Assembly: GCA_021778315.1 (NCBI GenBank)
Contig: JAJYCQ010000009.1
Location: forward strand, 1-47,648
Length of the DNA stretch: 47,648 nt
Direction of reading: 5' to 3'
DNA from: Acidobacteriota bacterium
Lineage (GTDB): Bacteria > Acidobacteriota > Terriglobia > Terriglobales > Acidobacteriaceae
In this document: in pieces, positions 32,906 to 41,297 of the stretch
Position numbering within the stretch: the stretch's first letter is position 1
Layout of the letters: every line of letters begins with the position of its first letter
Made by a program: the position numbers and the translations under genes
Notes under the pieces: generated by a model
The model's input: the letters and a program-made list of their open reading frames with translations, nothing else
What the model was told of the DNA's origin: nothing
Databases searched by the model: none

Positions 32906-33345
32906 GGGGCGGTGTCGTCTTCGTTGGGGGAGACTAGGGTGCCTTGGTGGTAGAGGATTTGCCAGCCGGTGGGGGTTCGTTGCCAGAGGGTGCTGCGGCG
33001 GGTGAGGCGGTCGGATTGGCGGAGGGAGTAGGTGAGGAGGTAGGTTTCTGCTCCCGGCGTGGTGGAGAGTTGGCGGAGGGCGTGGCCGGAGGCTCGCCAG
33101 CGGGCGGTGGTGGCGTTGACGGGCGGGGAGTCGGCGAGGGTTTGGAGGATGAAGTCGCGGCCGTAACGGCGGCCGGAGGCTCCGACCTCCCAGTAGTCGG
33201 CGGCGGTGCGGCGGGCAAAGTCGGCGGGCTCGAGGCCGAATTCGGGGGGTGTGGAAGATGGGTTCGAGGGGGCGGAGCTCGTCGAGGATGGGGAAGGGGG
33301 TGGGGTCGGTGGTGAAGAAGGTTTTGCGCGAAGCCATTCGTCCAT
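32902..33345 (-). CDS. NTF2-like/DUF4440 protein with a probable frameshift near its N-terminus
   Basis: SnoaL/NTF2-fold small protein. The convincing part is EFGLEPADFARRTAADYWEV, then GASGRRYGRDFIL, TYSLRQSD, RRSTLWQRTPTGWQILYHQG. In this frame the first 35 residues are Pro/Ser-rich nonsense (KPSSPPTPPPSPSSTSSAPS). In the next frame, from ATG 33337, a normal N-terminus is read: MASRKTFFTTDPTPFPILDE, LRPLEPIFHTP. The two join if one base is removed from the run of six G at 33244-33249. So the gene is either truly frameshifted, read by slippage, or affected by a homopolymer sequencing error. Function unknown; the stop overlaps the next ATG. Confidence 0.7.
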   Translation of the reverse strand: MDEWLRAKPSSPPTPPPSPSSTSSAPSNPSSTPPEFGLEPADFARRTAADYWEVGASGRRYGRDFILQTLADSPPVNATTARWRASGHALRQLSTTPGAETYLLTYSLRQSDRLTRRSTLWQRTPTGWQILYHQGTLVSPNEDDTAP

Positions 33346-33368
33346 TGTAGGAGCGGTAGACTTGAGGG

Positions 33369-34688
33369 ATGGACACGCGGGCGCTGTTTGGGATGAGTTT
33401 GGTGGAGTTGACGGAGTTGATGGCGGGGCTTGGGGAGAAGCCTTATCGCGCGCGGCAGGTGTGGGAGGCGCTTTATAAGCAGCGGGTGGCGTCGGTGGAG
33501 GAGATGACGACGCTGGCTGGATCGCTAAGGACGAGATTGGTGGCGGCGGGTTGGACGGTGGGGCTGCCGGTGATGGCGCAGACTGCGGTGAGTGTGGATG
33601 GGACGGAGCGGTACCTGATGCGGATGGCCGATGGCGAGACGGTCGAGACTGTGTGGATGCCGGATGGGGATGGCGGGGAACGTGGGGATGGGAGTGAGGC
33701 CGCGGTGGAGGAGGCTGCTGAGGTGGAGACGGCGGAGGAGGCGGTGGCGGGTGAAGAAGCAGATTCCTCCGCTGCGCTGCGGAATGACAGCCAGAAAGGC
33801 AAGGGCAACGACAACGGCGATGGTATGGGTGGCGGCCTTGGGGATGGGGGGTATTGGTCGCGGCGGGGGGATGGGCGGGCGCGGTCGAATTTTGGGACGC
33901 TGGCGGAGAAGGGGTTTCGGCGGGCTACGATTTGTATTTCGAGCCAGGTGGGGTGTGCTGTGAATTGCCAGTTTTGCCTGACGGCGAAGTTGGGGATTCG
34001 TCGGAATTTGACCGCGGGAGAGATTGCCGGGCAGGTGGCGGCGGTGCTGAATCGGCATGGGATTCAGATTGGGAAGGACCGCATCAACCTGGTGTTTATG
34101 GGGATGGGTGAGCCGTTTCTGAACTACGACGAATTTATGAAGAGCGTGCGGCTGCTGGTGGAGGGGATGGGGATTCCGGAGTCTCGGATGACGGTTTCGA
34201 CGAGCGGGATACTTCCAGGGATTGAGGCGTTTGCGAAGGAGACGGTGAGGCCGAAGCTGGCGCTGTCGTTGAATGCTTCGAATGATGTGGTGCGGGAGCA
34301 GATTATGCCGGTGACGCGGAAGTGGAATATTGCCGCTCTGCTGGAGGCGGTGCAGAAGATTCCTCTGCGGACCAGGGAGTGGGTGACGTTTGAGTATGTG
34401 CTGCTGGGTGGGGTGAATGATCAGCCGGTGCATGCTCGCGAGGTGCTGGCGCTGCTGGCGGGGATGCGGGCCAAGGTGAATTTGATTGTGTGGAATCCGG
34501 GGCCGGGGATTGCGTATCACCAGCCGAGGCCGGAGGATGTCGCGGTGTTTCAGGGGATGCTGATTGAGGGTGGGATCGCTACGTATATTCGGCGGCCGAG
34601 GGGGAGAGATATTTATGCGGCTTGCGGGCAGTTGAAGCGGACGGTGGCCGAGGAGTCTGGATTGGTGGAGATTTCTGCGGCGATCTAA
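33369..34688 (+). CDS. rlmN: 23S rRNA (adenine(2503)-C(2))-methyltransferase RlmN
   Basis: Radical-SAM enzyme methylating A2503 of 23S rRNA (and A37 of some tRNAs). The N-terminal accessory domain (GEKPYRARQVWEALYKQRV) is followed by the radical-SAM cluster site CAVNCQFC (Cys196, Cys200, Cys203), the SAM-binding FMGMGEPFLNYD, SLNASNDVVREQIMP and the C-terminal catalytic Cys419 in AACGQL. With 439 residues it is longer than usual (about 350-390): residues about 99-183 are an acidic, Gly-rich insert between VETVWMP and GFRRATICISSQVGC. Part of the insert (129-147) is encoded by an intergenic-type repeat. The insert sits before the core and spares all catalytic residues. Confidence 0.95.
   Translation: MDTRALFGMSLVELTELMAGLGEKPYRARQVWEALYKQRVASVEEMTTLAGSLRTRLVAAGWTVGLPVMAQTAVSVDGTERYLMRMADGETVETVWMPDGDGGERGDGSEAAVEEAAEVETAEEAVAGEEADSSAALRNDSQKGKGNDNGDGMGGGLGDGGYWSRRGDGRARSNFGTLAEKGFRRATICISSQVGCAVNCQFCLTAKLGIRRNLTAGEIAGQVAAVLNRHGIQIGKDRINLVFMGMGEPFLNYDEFMKSVRLLVEGMGIPESRMTVSTSGILPGIEAFAKETVRPKLALSLNASNDVVREQIMPVTRKWNIAALLEAVQKIPLRTREWVTFEYVLLGGVNDQPVHAREVLALLAGMRAKVNLIVWNPGPGIAYHQPRPEDVAVFQGMLIEGGIATYIRRPRGRDIYAACGQLKRTVAEESGLVEISAAI
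33753..33809. repeat. GAAGAAGCAGATTCC...GGCAAGGGCAAC repeat, copy 2 (inside rlmN)
   Basis: Same left end and same GGAATGACAGCCAGAAAGGC tail as the intergenic copy at 30944-30992, with an extended hairpin top (TCCGCTGCGCTGCGGA). It is read in phase as EEADSSAALRNDSQKGKGN (residues 129-147) in the RlmN insert. Confidence 0.88.
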
Positions 34689-34729
34689 GCGCGGAAGGAC
34701 CGGGGCTACAGCGATGGGGGACCAAGGGG

Positions 34730-35788
34730 TCAGGAGGAGACTGTGGCGGGGGTGCGGGTGAGGGCGAGGTTGAGGACGGTTTCGGCGACGGTGTCGTAGT
34801 TGTGGCGGAGGACGTCGCCTTCGTGGACGAAGCTGCCGGTGATGGGCTCGACGCCGAGGGCGCGGATGCGGTCGAGATCGGCGAGGATGGGGGTCTGGCC
34901 TTCGCGGGCGTAGCGGGCGAGGATGTGGGGGTTGATGGGAGCAGTGTTGATGAGGGCGTAGTCGAAGATCTGCTCGTCTTGGCGGAGGCCGAAGGCTCGG
35001 GCGTGGTCGAGGATTTTTTCGATGTGCTGGGAGGCGGTGAGGCCGAGGCTCTCGTTGGCCTGGGTCATGAGGTTGCAGATGTAGACGCGGGTGGCGCTGG
35101 AGGTGGCGAGGGCTTCGGGAATGCCTCGGACGAGGAGGTTGGTGATGAGCGAGGTGTAGAGGGAGCCGGGGCCGAGGGTGATGAGGTCGGCGGCGGCGAT
35201 GGCGGTGAGGGTTTCGGGGAGGGGGCGGGCGTCGGCGGGGGAGAGCATGAGCTCGGTGATGGAGTGTTTGGAGGCGGTGATGTTGGTTTCGCCGTGAACG
35301 AGGGAGCCGTCGTCCATGCGCGCGGAGAGGGTGGCGTTGGCGGTGGTGCAGGGGTAGATGCGGCCGCGGGTGGCGAGGATCTGGGAGCTGGTCTGGACGG
35401 CCTGGGCGAAGTCTCCGGTGATGCCGGTGAGGGCGGCGAGGAAGAGGTTGCCGAAGCTGTGGCCTTCGAGATCGCCTTGTGAGAAGCGGTACTGGAAGAG
35501 CTGGGAGAGGAGGGCTTCGTCTTCGGAGAGGGCGACGAGGCAGTTGCGGAGGTCGCCGGGGGGGAGGATATTGAGGTCTTCGCGGAGGCGGCCGGAGGAG
35601 CCACCGTCGTCGGTGACGGTGACGATGGCGGAGAGTTCGCGGATGAGGCAGGGGAGGGGCGTGCAGTCAGGGGCTGGAGCGAATGCGTGTGCGGGCGGGG
35701 TGACGAAGCGCTTGAGTCCGCGGAGGAGCGTGGAGAGGCCTGTGCCGCCGCCGATGGCGACTACTCGAAGTTGGCTGGGATCAGTCAT
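34730..35788 (-). CDS. yvcK: YvcK-family (UPF0052, CofD-like) protein
   Basis: A 352-residue cytoplasmic protein of the YvcK/gluconeogenesis-factor family. In Bacillus this family binds UDP-sugars and supports growth on gluconeogenic carbon and cell-wall shape; the link here is by homology only. Seen: VVAIGGGTGLSTLLRGLKRF at the N-terminus, TDDGGSSGRLREDLNILPPG (DDGGSSGR signature), EGHSFGNLFLAALT, TLGPGSLYTSLITNLL and CNLMTQANES. It is slightly longer than usual because of a loop between RFVTPP and CLIRELSAIVTVTDD. ATG 35788 begins close to the first strand. It converges with rlmN. Confidence 0.92.
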   Translation of the reverse strand: MTDPSQLRVVAIGGGTGLSTLLRGLKRFVTPPAHAFAPAPDCTPLPCLIRELSAIVTVTDDGGSSGRLREDLNILPPGDLRNCLVALSEDEALLSQLFQYRFSQGDLEGHSFGNLFLAALTGITGDFAQAVQTSSQILATRGRIYPCTTANATLSARMDDGSLVHGETNITASKHSITELMLSPADARPLPETLTAIAAADLITLGPGSLYTSLITNLLVRGIPEALATSSATRVYICNLMTQANESLGLTASQHIEKILDHARAFGLRQDEQIFDYALINTAPINPHILARYAREGQTPILADLDRIRALGVEPITGSFVHEGDVLRHNYDTVAETVLNLALTRTPATVSS

Positions 35789-35875
35789 GCGTCAATGTAC
35801 CAGTGTAATGGGACGCGCGAAGTGAGACTTCATACTGTTTGTGTGAGGTGAAAATTAGGGAGCGCGAAGGTCGGC

Positions 35876-36463
35876 TTAGGCTTCGGGGTAAAGGAGTTCG
35901 GTGAAGCGGGGGTCGTCGGCAACTCCGTCGAAGTCGGAGTCGTTGCGGGCCTGAAGGCGGTTCTGGCCGTTGAGACGGATGGCCTCGGTGAGGTGATCGA
36001 TGCAAGTATCGGCGTCGCCGGTCATGCTGGAGAGGAGGGCGAGGCCGTAGAAGGCGTAGTCGGCGGACTTCTCCTTGAGGAGGATGGCCTGGAGGTGTTC
36101 GCGGGCGTCCTCGTAGTTGCCGTGGTTGAGGAGCGAGATGGCGTAGTCGTAGCGCTCTTCGTGGGTCTGAAAATTTGTTGTGCCTTTGTGGATCTGGGCG
36201 ATGCAGGCGGAGATGTACATGCGGATGCGGTCGGCGAGATCCTGAGGGGCGGACTCAAGCATTTTGGTGAAGGCCTCGTGGGCCTTCTCGAATTTTCCAG
36301 CCTGCATGAGCTTGAGGGCGGTCTCATAGAGGGCGAGGGTGGACTTGCGAGCGGCATCGATGGCGTGCTGGGGATTTCCGGCGAGCGTGCGAGGAGTCTT
36401 TGTAGTCGTTGCCATGTGGGGGGCTTTGGATCCGGGAGTAGATGCTGCCGACTTTGTTGACAT
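35876..36463 (-). CDS. TPR-repeat protein
   Basis: A 195-residue all-helical protein with about three tetratricopeptide repeats (ALKLMQAGKFEKAHEAFTKM at about 51-70, YAISLLNHGNYEDAREHLQA, then FYGLALLSSMTGDADTCIDH). The N-terminus is polar, Ser/Thr/Lys-rich, with no signal; the C-terminus ends in RNDSDFDGVADDPRFTELLY. Probably a cytoplasmic scaffold; partner unknown. The start is ATG 36463, preceded by AGAGAA; ATG 36415 is possible. It lies 87 bases before yvcK in the same direction, so the two may share a transcript. Confidence 0.82.
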   Translation of the reverse strand: MSTKSAASTPGSKAPHMATTTKTPRTLAGNPQHAIDAARKSTLALYETALKLMQAGKFEKAHEAFTKMLESAPQDLADRIRMYISACIAQIHKGTTNFQTHEERYDYAISLLNHGNYEDAREHLQAILLKEKSADYAFYGLALLSSMTGDADTCIDHLTEAIRLNGQNRLQARNDSDFDGVADDPRFTELLYPEA

Positions 36464-36580
36464 AGCGTTCTCTGGTAGACGGCTGGGGTCTGCTGTGTGG
36501 AACTTGTTGATGATAGCTCGTCTGGGTTTTATACGGTGGTTAGTGGATGGTGGTCAACTGCGAGTGTACCGCGTGCTGTG

Positions 36581-37165
36581 TTAAGTGAGCGTGGAGCGGC
36601 TGTAGAGTACCGGGTTGAGGGTGGGGTCGTTGTACATCTTGAGTTGGCGGTAGAGCTTGAAGCGGCGTTTTCCGGCGAGGACTTCCATCCATAGATCGGC
36701 GAGACAGGCGGAAAGATCAGTCCGCTGTTCATTCAACACGAGAAGGCGCGTGTGGTTGCGGTGCTGGTGCTCGGGGGTGGAGCGGTGGAGTTGCTGCTCG
36801 GTGTGAAAGATTTTGAGGGCGAGGATGGAGAGGCGATCGATGATGAGGCCGGGGGACTCGGAGTTGAGTGGAGCGGCGGGGTGGGTGGGCGCGAGTTGGA
36901 GGAGGGTGGTGTCGATTCGCTCGACGAGATCGTTGCGGAGCTGGTTGAGTCGATCGATGTCGTGTTTGATCTGGACGATGGTGGCGTCGGAGGCGTCGGG
37001 ATTGCGAGCGTCGTCTTCGCGGTGCCAGAGGTCGTAGTTGGCTTGATGCTGATCGAGGATGAGCTGGTCGAAGGGGGAGGCTGGCTGGGGGGAGGGCCAT
37101 GAGGGGTCGTGACCGTGGGCGGTGGATTGGTCGTGGAGGGAGACGATGTGGGCGGCGTCGAGCAT
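36581..37165 (-). CDS. DUF4254 protein
   Basis: A 194-residue helical protein of the DUF4254 family, biochemical role unknown. Motifs seen: FDQLILDQHQANYDLWHRED (family opening), ARNPDASDATIVQIKHDIDR, NQLRNDLVERID, SPGLIIDRLSILALKIFHTE, and the C-terminal LWMEVLAGKRRFKLYRQLKM with YNDPTLNPVLY. The start is ATG 37165. It is divergent from the GT9 heptosyltransferase (102-base shared promoter gap) and the neighbourhood continues with hldE, so a role tied to LPS-core assembly is a reasonable inference. Confidence 0.85.
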   Translation of the reverse strand: MLDAAHIVSLHDQSTAHGHDPSWPSPQPASPFDQLILDQHQANYDLWHREDDARNPDASDATIVQIKHDIDRLNQLRNDLVERIDTTLLQLAPTHPAAPLNSESPGLIIDRLSILALKIFHTEQQLHRSTPEHQHRNHTRLLVLNEQRTDLSACLADLWMEVLAGKRRFKLYRQLKMYNDPTLNPVLYSRSTLT

Positions 37166-37267
37166 GGGTGGTGTGAGTGCAAGGATAACGGGAGAGTGAC
37201 GGCGGGGCAATGTTGGGGGCTGGCGGGAGGATTGTCGCGGCTGAAAGGCAAATGCGACACTGGTGGC

Positions 37268-38401
37268 ATGGGAAAGAAGAAGACGCAGCGGGTGCTGGTG
37301 TATCGGCTGGGAAGCCTGGGCGATATGCTGGTGGCGCTGCCGGCGCTGCACCTGGTGGCAAGGGCGTTTCCGGATGCTGAACGGAGGATGCTGACGAATA
37401 TTCCGGTGAGCTCGAAGGCACCGGCGGCGGCGGCGATCCTTGAGGGGTCGGGGCTGGTGCAGGGCTATGTGCGGTATGCGGTGGGGACGCGGAGTGTGGG
37501 AGAGTTGGCTCGGCTGTGGTGGACGATTGTGCGGTGGCGGCCGGAGGTGCTGGTGTATCTGGCAGCGGCGCGGGGGGTGGAGGTGGCTCGGCGGGACGCG
37601 AAGTTTTTTAGATTGTGTGGCGTGCGGAAGATGGTGGGGGTTCCTCTGACGGAGGGGATGCAGCGGAATTTTTATGGTGCGGCGACGGGCGGAAAAGATC
37701 AGGCGATGGGCGATGGGAATCTTGAGCCGGAGGCGGCGCGGCTGGTGCGGTGTATTGGAGAGCTTGGAGCGGTGGGGGAGATCGCTGATCCGGGAAGACT
37801 GGGTGATCCGGCTAGTTGGGACCTGGGGCTGAGCGCGGAGGAGCATGAGCGCGCGGCGTTGGCGATTGGGGACGAGGCGCTGGGGAGAGAGATCCTTGCG
37901 GTGAGCGTGGGGACGAAAGTTCAGGCGAAGGATTGGGGGAGAGAGAATTGGCGGGCGCTGCTGGGGAGGATGGCTGCGGATTTTCCGGGGAGAGCGTTGC
38001 TGCTGGCGGGAGCGGCGGAGGAGAGCGAGGCGAGTGAGTTTGCGGCGGAAGGTTGGCGCGCACATGGCGGTGGAGTGGTGGTGAATTTATGTGGGAGGCT
38101 GACGCCTCGAGAGAGTGCTGCGGCAATTGCTCGGGCGAGGTTGTTTGTGGGGCACGATAGCGGGCCAATGCATCTGGCGGCAGCCGTGGGTACTCCGGTG
38201 GTGGCGATCTTTGCGGCACGGAATATTCCTCGGCAGTGGTTTCCGTTTGGGAAGCAGCATCGGGTGGTGTATCACCGGGTGGAGTGCTGGGGGTGCGGCC
38301 TGGAGACGTGTATTGAGCAGCAGAAGAAGTGCTTGATGTCGATTGGGGTGGATGAGGTGATGGGAGTGGTGAGGGAGCAGATGTTAGTTGTTAGATGTTA
38401 G
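37268..38401 (+). CDS. Glycosyltransferase family 9 (ADP-heptose:LPS heptosyltransferase-like)
   Basis: A 377-residue GT-B enzyme that transfers heptose from ADP-heptose to lipid A-core on the cytoplasmic face of the inner membrane. Seen: the opening VLVYRLGSLGDMLVALPALH with the family G-S-L-G-D motif, a middle linker, VSVGTKVQAKDWGRENWRAL, and the donor-binding VGHDSGPMHLAAAVGTPVVA (His296, Asp297, Ser298, Gly299). ATG 37268 follows GGTGG and matches the family start; the open frame upstream is not family-like. The last eight codons (MLVVRC region) lie in a TTAGTTGTTAG low-complexity repeat, so the natural stop may have been replaced. It is followed by hldE, which makes its donor sugar. Confidence 0.9.
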   Translation: MGKKKTQRVLVYRLGSLGDMLVALPALHLVARAFPDAERRMLTNIPVSSKAPAAAAILEGSGLVQGYVRYAVGTRSVGELARLWWTIVRWRPEVLVYLAAARGVEVARRDAKFFRLCGVRKMVGVPLTEGMQRNFYGAATGGKDQAMGDGNLEPEAARLVRCIGELGAVGEIADPGRLGDPASWDLGLSAEEHERAALAIGDEALGREILAVSVGTKVQAKDWGRENWRALLGRMAADFPGRALLLAGAAEESEASEFAAEGWRAHGGGVVVNLCGRLTPRESAAAIARARLFVGHDSGPMHLAAAVGTPVVAIFAARNIPRQWFPFGKQHRVVYHRVECWGCGLETCIEQQKKCLMSIGVDEVMGVVREQMLVVRC

Positions 38402-38536
38402 TTGTTGGTTGTGCTGTGGTGGTATGGGGTTCGCGGCTGGTGTGGGTTGTTGCTTCTCCCCTATGGCGCAAAGGCGCGCCATGAATGGGGCTCCTGCACA
38501 TCAAACCAAGAACCAACAACTAACAACCTAGAACCT
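38382..38536. repeat. Inverted-repeat-bounded element between the GT9 gene and hldE
   Basis: Perfect 14-base arms GTTAGTTGTTGGTT (38397-38410) and AACCAACAACTAAC (38511-38524) enclose 100 bases. Inside, CCCCTATGGCGC (38456-38467) pairs with GCGCCAT...GGGG (38476-38490), forming a nested hairpin. There is no coding capacity and no clear target-site duplication. The arms match the low-complexity repeat in the DUF1343 module at 23914-23942. It could be a small non-autonomous element or a REP-like cluster. Confidence 0.7.
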
Positions 38537-38580
38537 GTAGCTTGCTGGTGCGATGATGGTTTGGGAGAGACGAGACGACG

Positions 38581-40050
38581 ATGCTGCCGGAGACACATGC
38601 GGTTTTGGGATTACTGGAGGGCGGGTTTGGCCAGCTGAAGGTTCTGGTGGTTGGGGACTTGATGCTGGACCGGTACATTCTGGGCGAGGTCGACCGGATT
38701 TCGCCGGAGGCTCCGGTGCCGGTGCTGCGGCATGCGCAGCACTATGAGCGTGCGGGTGGAGCGGCGAATGTGGCCATGAATCTGGCGGGGCTGGGCTGCC
38801 AGGCGCTGCTGGCCGGGTTCTGGGGCGAGGACGCGGATAAGGGAGAGCTGGCGGAGATTCTGGAAACGGCGAAGATCGATACGGTGGGCGTGGTGACGAC
38901 TCCGCTGCCGACGATTTCGAAGACGAGGATTGTGGGGCGGCAGCAGCAGCTGCTGCGGCTGGATATCGAGAGCAAAGAGAAGCCGAGCGCGGAGGCTCAG
39001 CAGCAGTTGCGTGAACGCGTTGAGTTGCTTGTGAGCAAGGTTCACGCGGTGGTGTTGTCGGATTATGCGAAGGGCGCGTTGACGGCGGAGTTGTGCGGGG
39101 TGGCGATTCGAGCGGCGCTGGCAGCGGGGATTCCGGTGTTGGTGGATCCGAAGACTCCGGACTTTGGGAAGTATGCGGGAGCGACGATGGTGTGTCCGAA
39201 TCTGAATGAGCTGTCGGCGGCGACGGGTGTGGGGACGCATGAGCTGGCTGCGCTGTTGGAGGCGGGCGAGGCTCGGCGGATTGAACATGAGCTGAAATAT
39301 CTGACGGTGACGATGAGCGAGAAGGGGATTCGTTTGCTGTCGGAGAGGGGGGCGTATCACTCGCCGGCGCGGGCTCGCGAGGTGTTCGATGTGTCGGGCG
39401 CGGGGGATACGGTGATTGCGACGCTGGCCGCGGCGATGGCGGGCGGTCTGCAGGTGGAGACGGCGGTGGAGTTGGCGAATCTGGCGGCGGGGATCGTTGT
39501 TGGAAAGATGGGGACGGTGCCGATTGCGCAGCATGAGTTGGTGGCGGCGCTGACGCCGTCGAGTGGGATTCGTGGCGGAGATAAGGTGCTCGATGGCGCG
39601 CGGCTGGCGAAGAGGATTCAGGAGTGGCGCGCTGCAGGCGAGACGATTGTGTTTACGAATGGGTGCTTCGATCTGCTGCATGTGGGGCATGTGACGCTGC
39701 TGGAAGATTGTCACAGGTTTGGGACGAAGCTGGTGCTGGGATTGAACTCGGATGCTAGTGTTTGCAGGCTGAAGGGGCCGACGCGGCCGGTGGTGGGAGA
39801 GAACGAACGCGCGCGGGTGATGGCGGCTCTGGCGGCAGTGGATGCGGTGGTGGTGTTTGAGGAAGATACACCGATTGAGTTGATTCGCGCGGTGAAGCCG
39901 GATGTGTTGGTGAAGGGCGGGGATTATTCAGTGGAGACCGTGGTGGGGCATGAAGACGTGATCGCCGCGGGCGGACGCGTGGAGATTGTGGCGACGGTGG
40001 AAGGGTTTTCTACGTCGAATCTGGTGAAGAAGATGGTGGGACAGATTTAG
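38581..40050 (+). CDS. hldE: Bifunctional heptose-7-phosphate kinase / heptose-1-phosphate adenylyltransferase HldE
   Basis: A 489-residue cytoplasmic enzyme that phosphorylates heptose 7-phosphate at C1 and later activates the 1-phosphate with ATP to ADP-heptose, the LPS-core heptose donor. Residues 1-325 are the PfkB/ribokinase kinase: VLVVGDLMLDRYILGEVDRI, RAGGAANVAMNLAGLG, and the anion-hole/base motif GAGD (273-276). Residues 350-489 are the nucleotidyltransferase: FTNGCFDLLHVGH (358-370) with the HxGH signature, and VKGGDYSVETVVGHE. Length and domain order are standard. It lies 179 bases after the GT9 gene, with a repeat element between them, and 32 bases before the ATP-grasp gene. Confidence 0.97.
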   Translation: MLPETHAVLGLLEGGFGQLKVLVVGDLMLDRYILGEVDRISPEAPVPVLRHAQHYERAGGAANVAMNLAGLGCQALLAGFWGEDADKGELAEILETAKIDTVGVVTTPLPTISKTRIVGRQQQLLRLDIESKEKPSAEAQQQLRERVELLVSKVHAVVLSDYAKGALTAELCGVAIRAALAAGIPVLVDPKTPDFGKYAGATMVCPNLNELSAATGVGTHELAALLEAGEARRIEHELKYLTVTMSEKGIRLLSERGAYHSPARAREVFDVSGAGDTVIATLAAAMAGGLQVETAVELANLAAGIVVGKMGTVPIAQHELVAALTPSSGIRGGDKVLDGARLAKRIQEWRAAGETIVFTNGCFDLLHVGHVTLLEDCHRFGTKLVLGLNSDASVCRLKGPTRPVVGENERARVMAALAAVDAVVVFEEDTPIELIRAVKPDVLVKGGDYSVETVVGHEDVIAAGGRVEIVATVEGFSTSNLVKKMVGQI

Positions 40051-40082
40051 GGATTAGGGCATTCGATTACGGAGGCGGTGCG

Positions 40083-41297
40083 ATGGTGGAGAGCGCAGAG
40101 CGGCGACCGGAGATTTTGTGTATCAGTACGTATGAAAAGGGGCAGGCGCTTCTGAGTGAGGCGGCGCGGTTGGGGTGCGCGGTGACGCTGCTGACGGTGG
40201 AGAAACTAGCGCATGGGGATTGGCCATGGGAGGCGCTGGCGGCGTTCCACACGATGCCTGAGGGACTGACGGCGCAGCAGACGCTGGTGTATGTGACTCG
40301 GCTGATGAAGGACACGAAGTTTGAGCGGATTGTGGCGCTGGACGAGTTTGATCTGGAGACAGCGGCGCTGGCCAGGGAGCATCTGCGACTGCCGGGAATG
40401 GGAGAGACGGCGACTCGATATTTTCGCGACAAGCTGGCGATGCGGGATGGTGCGCGGGGGGCGGGCGTGGCGGTGCCGGAGTATTGTTCGGTGGCGAATC
40501 ATCATGCGCTGTGGGAGTTTATGCAGCGGACGGGTGGGCCGTGGTTGCTGAAGCCGCGGTGGAGTGCTTCGGCGATCGGGATACAGAAGATTGAGCACGA
40601 GGATGAGGTTTGGCCGCATCTGGAGCGGCTGGGCGATGAGGCCAGCAACCATCTGCTGGAGTGCTTTGTGCCGGGAGATATTTATCACGTGGAGGGCGTG
40701 TCGTGGGAGGGGGAGGTGCTGTTTGCGGGGGCGCATAAGTATGGCAAGCCTCCGATGCAGACGATGCACCAGGGCGGCGTATTTACTACACGGACGCTGG
40801 ATCGTGAAGGCGAGGAGGCAAGGGCGCTGCGGGAGATTCATGCGTGGACACTGAAGGCCCTGGGGATGGTGAGCGGGGTGACGCATAGCGAATTTATTCG
40901 GGCGCATGCAGATGGCAAGTACTACTTTTTGGAGACGGCGGCGAGGGTGGGTGGGGCGTTTATTGCGGAGGTGGCGGAGTTTGCGAGTGGGGTGAATCCG
41001 TGGGTGGAGTGGGCCCGGATTGAGAATGCGTTGGTGCGCGGGGAGACGTATCGGCTGCCGGAGTTGCGCGAGGAGTATGCGGGGAGCGTGATCTGTCTGG
41101 CGCGGCAGGAGACTCCGGATACCTCTGGCTATGATGCGCTAGAGGTGGTGTACCGGTTGCAGAAACATCATCATGCGGGGTTGATTGTGCGGTCGCGGGA
41201 TGCGGCGAGGGTGGAGGGGTTACTGGAGGATTACGGGGAGAGATTTCTGGAGGAGTTTTGCGCGCGGATGGACGTGCCGGATAAGCCGACGTCGTAA
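40083..41297 (+). CDS. ATP-grasp carboxylate ligase-like protein
   Basis: A 404-residue ATP-grasp protein of unknown product. The pre-ATP-grasp Rossmann-like part (ILCISTYEKGQALLSEAARL) is followed by the ATP-grasp core: GPWLLKPRWSASAIGIQKI (phosphate-binding strand with Lys), VEGVSWEGEVLFAGAHKYG, and the metal/ATP site SEFIRAHADGKYYFLETAAR with Glu, Arg and VGGAF. Such enzymes join a carboxylate to an amine or thiol through an acyl-phosphate. ATG 40083 has GGAGG seven bases upstream. It is in the same transcriptional unit as hldE; a role in modifying an envelope component is inferred from context only. Confidence 0.83.
   Translation: MVESAERRPEILCISTYEKGQALLSEAARLGCAVTLLTVEKLAHGDWPWEALAAFHTMPEGLTAQQTLVYVTRLMKDTKFERIVALDEFDLETAALAREHLRLPGMGETATRYFRDKLAMRDGARGAGVAVPEYCSVANHHALWEFMQRTGGPWLLKPRWSASAIGIQKIEHEDEVWPHLERLGDEASNHLLECFVPGDIYHVEGVSWEGEVLFAGAHKYGKPPMQTMHQGGVFTTRTLDREGEEARALREIHAWTLKALGMVSGVTHSEFIRAHADGKYYFLETAARVGGAFIAEVAEFASGVNPWVEWARIENALVRGETYRLPELREEYAGSVICLARQETPDTSGYDALEVVYRLQKHHHAGLIVRSRDAARVEGLLEDYGERFLEEFCARMDVPDKPTS

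Noticed and set aside
38397..38524. An insertion sequence
   Set aside because: No transposase frame and no convincing target duplication; too short for an autonomous element.
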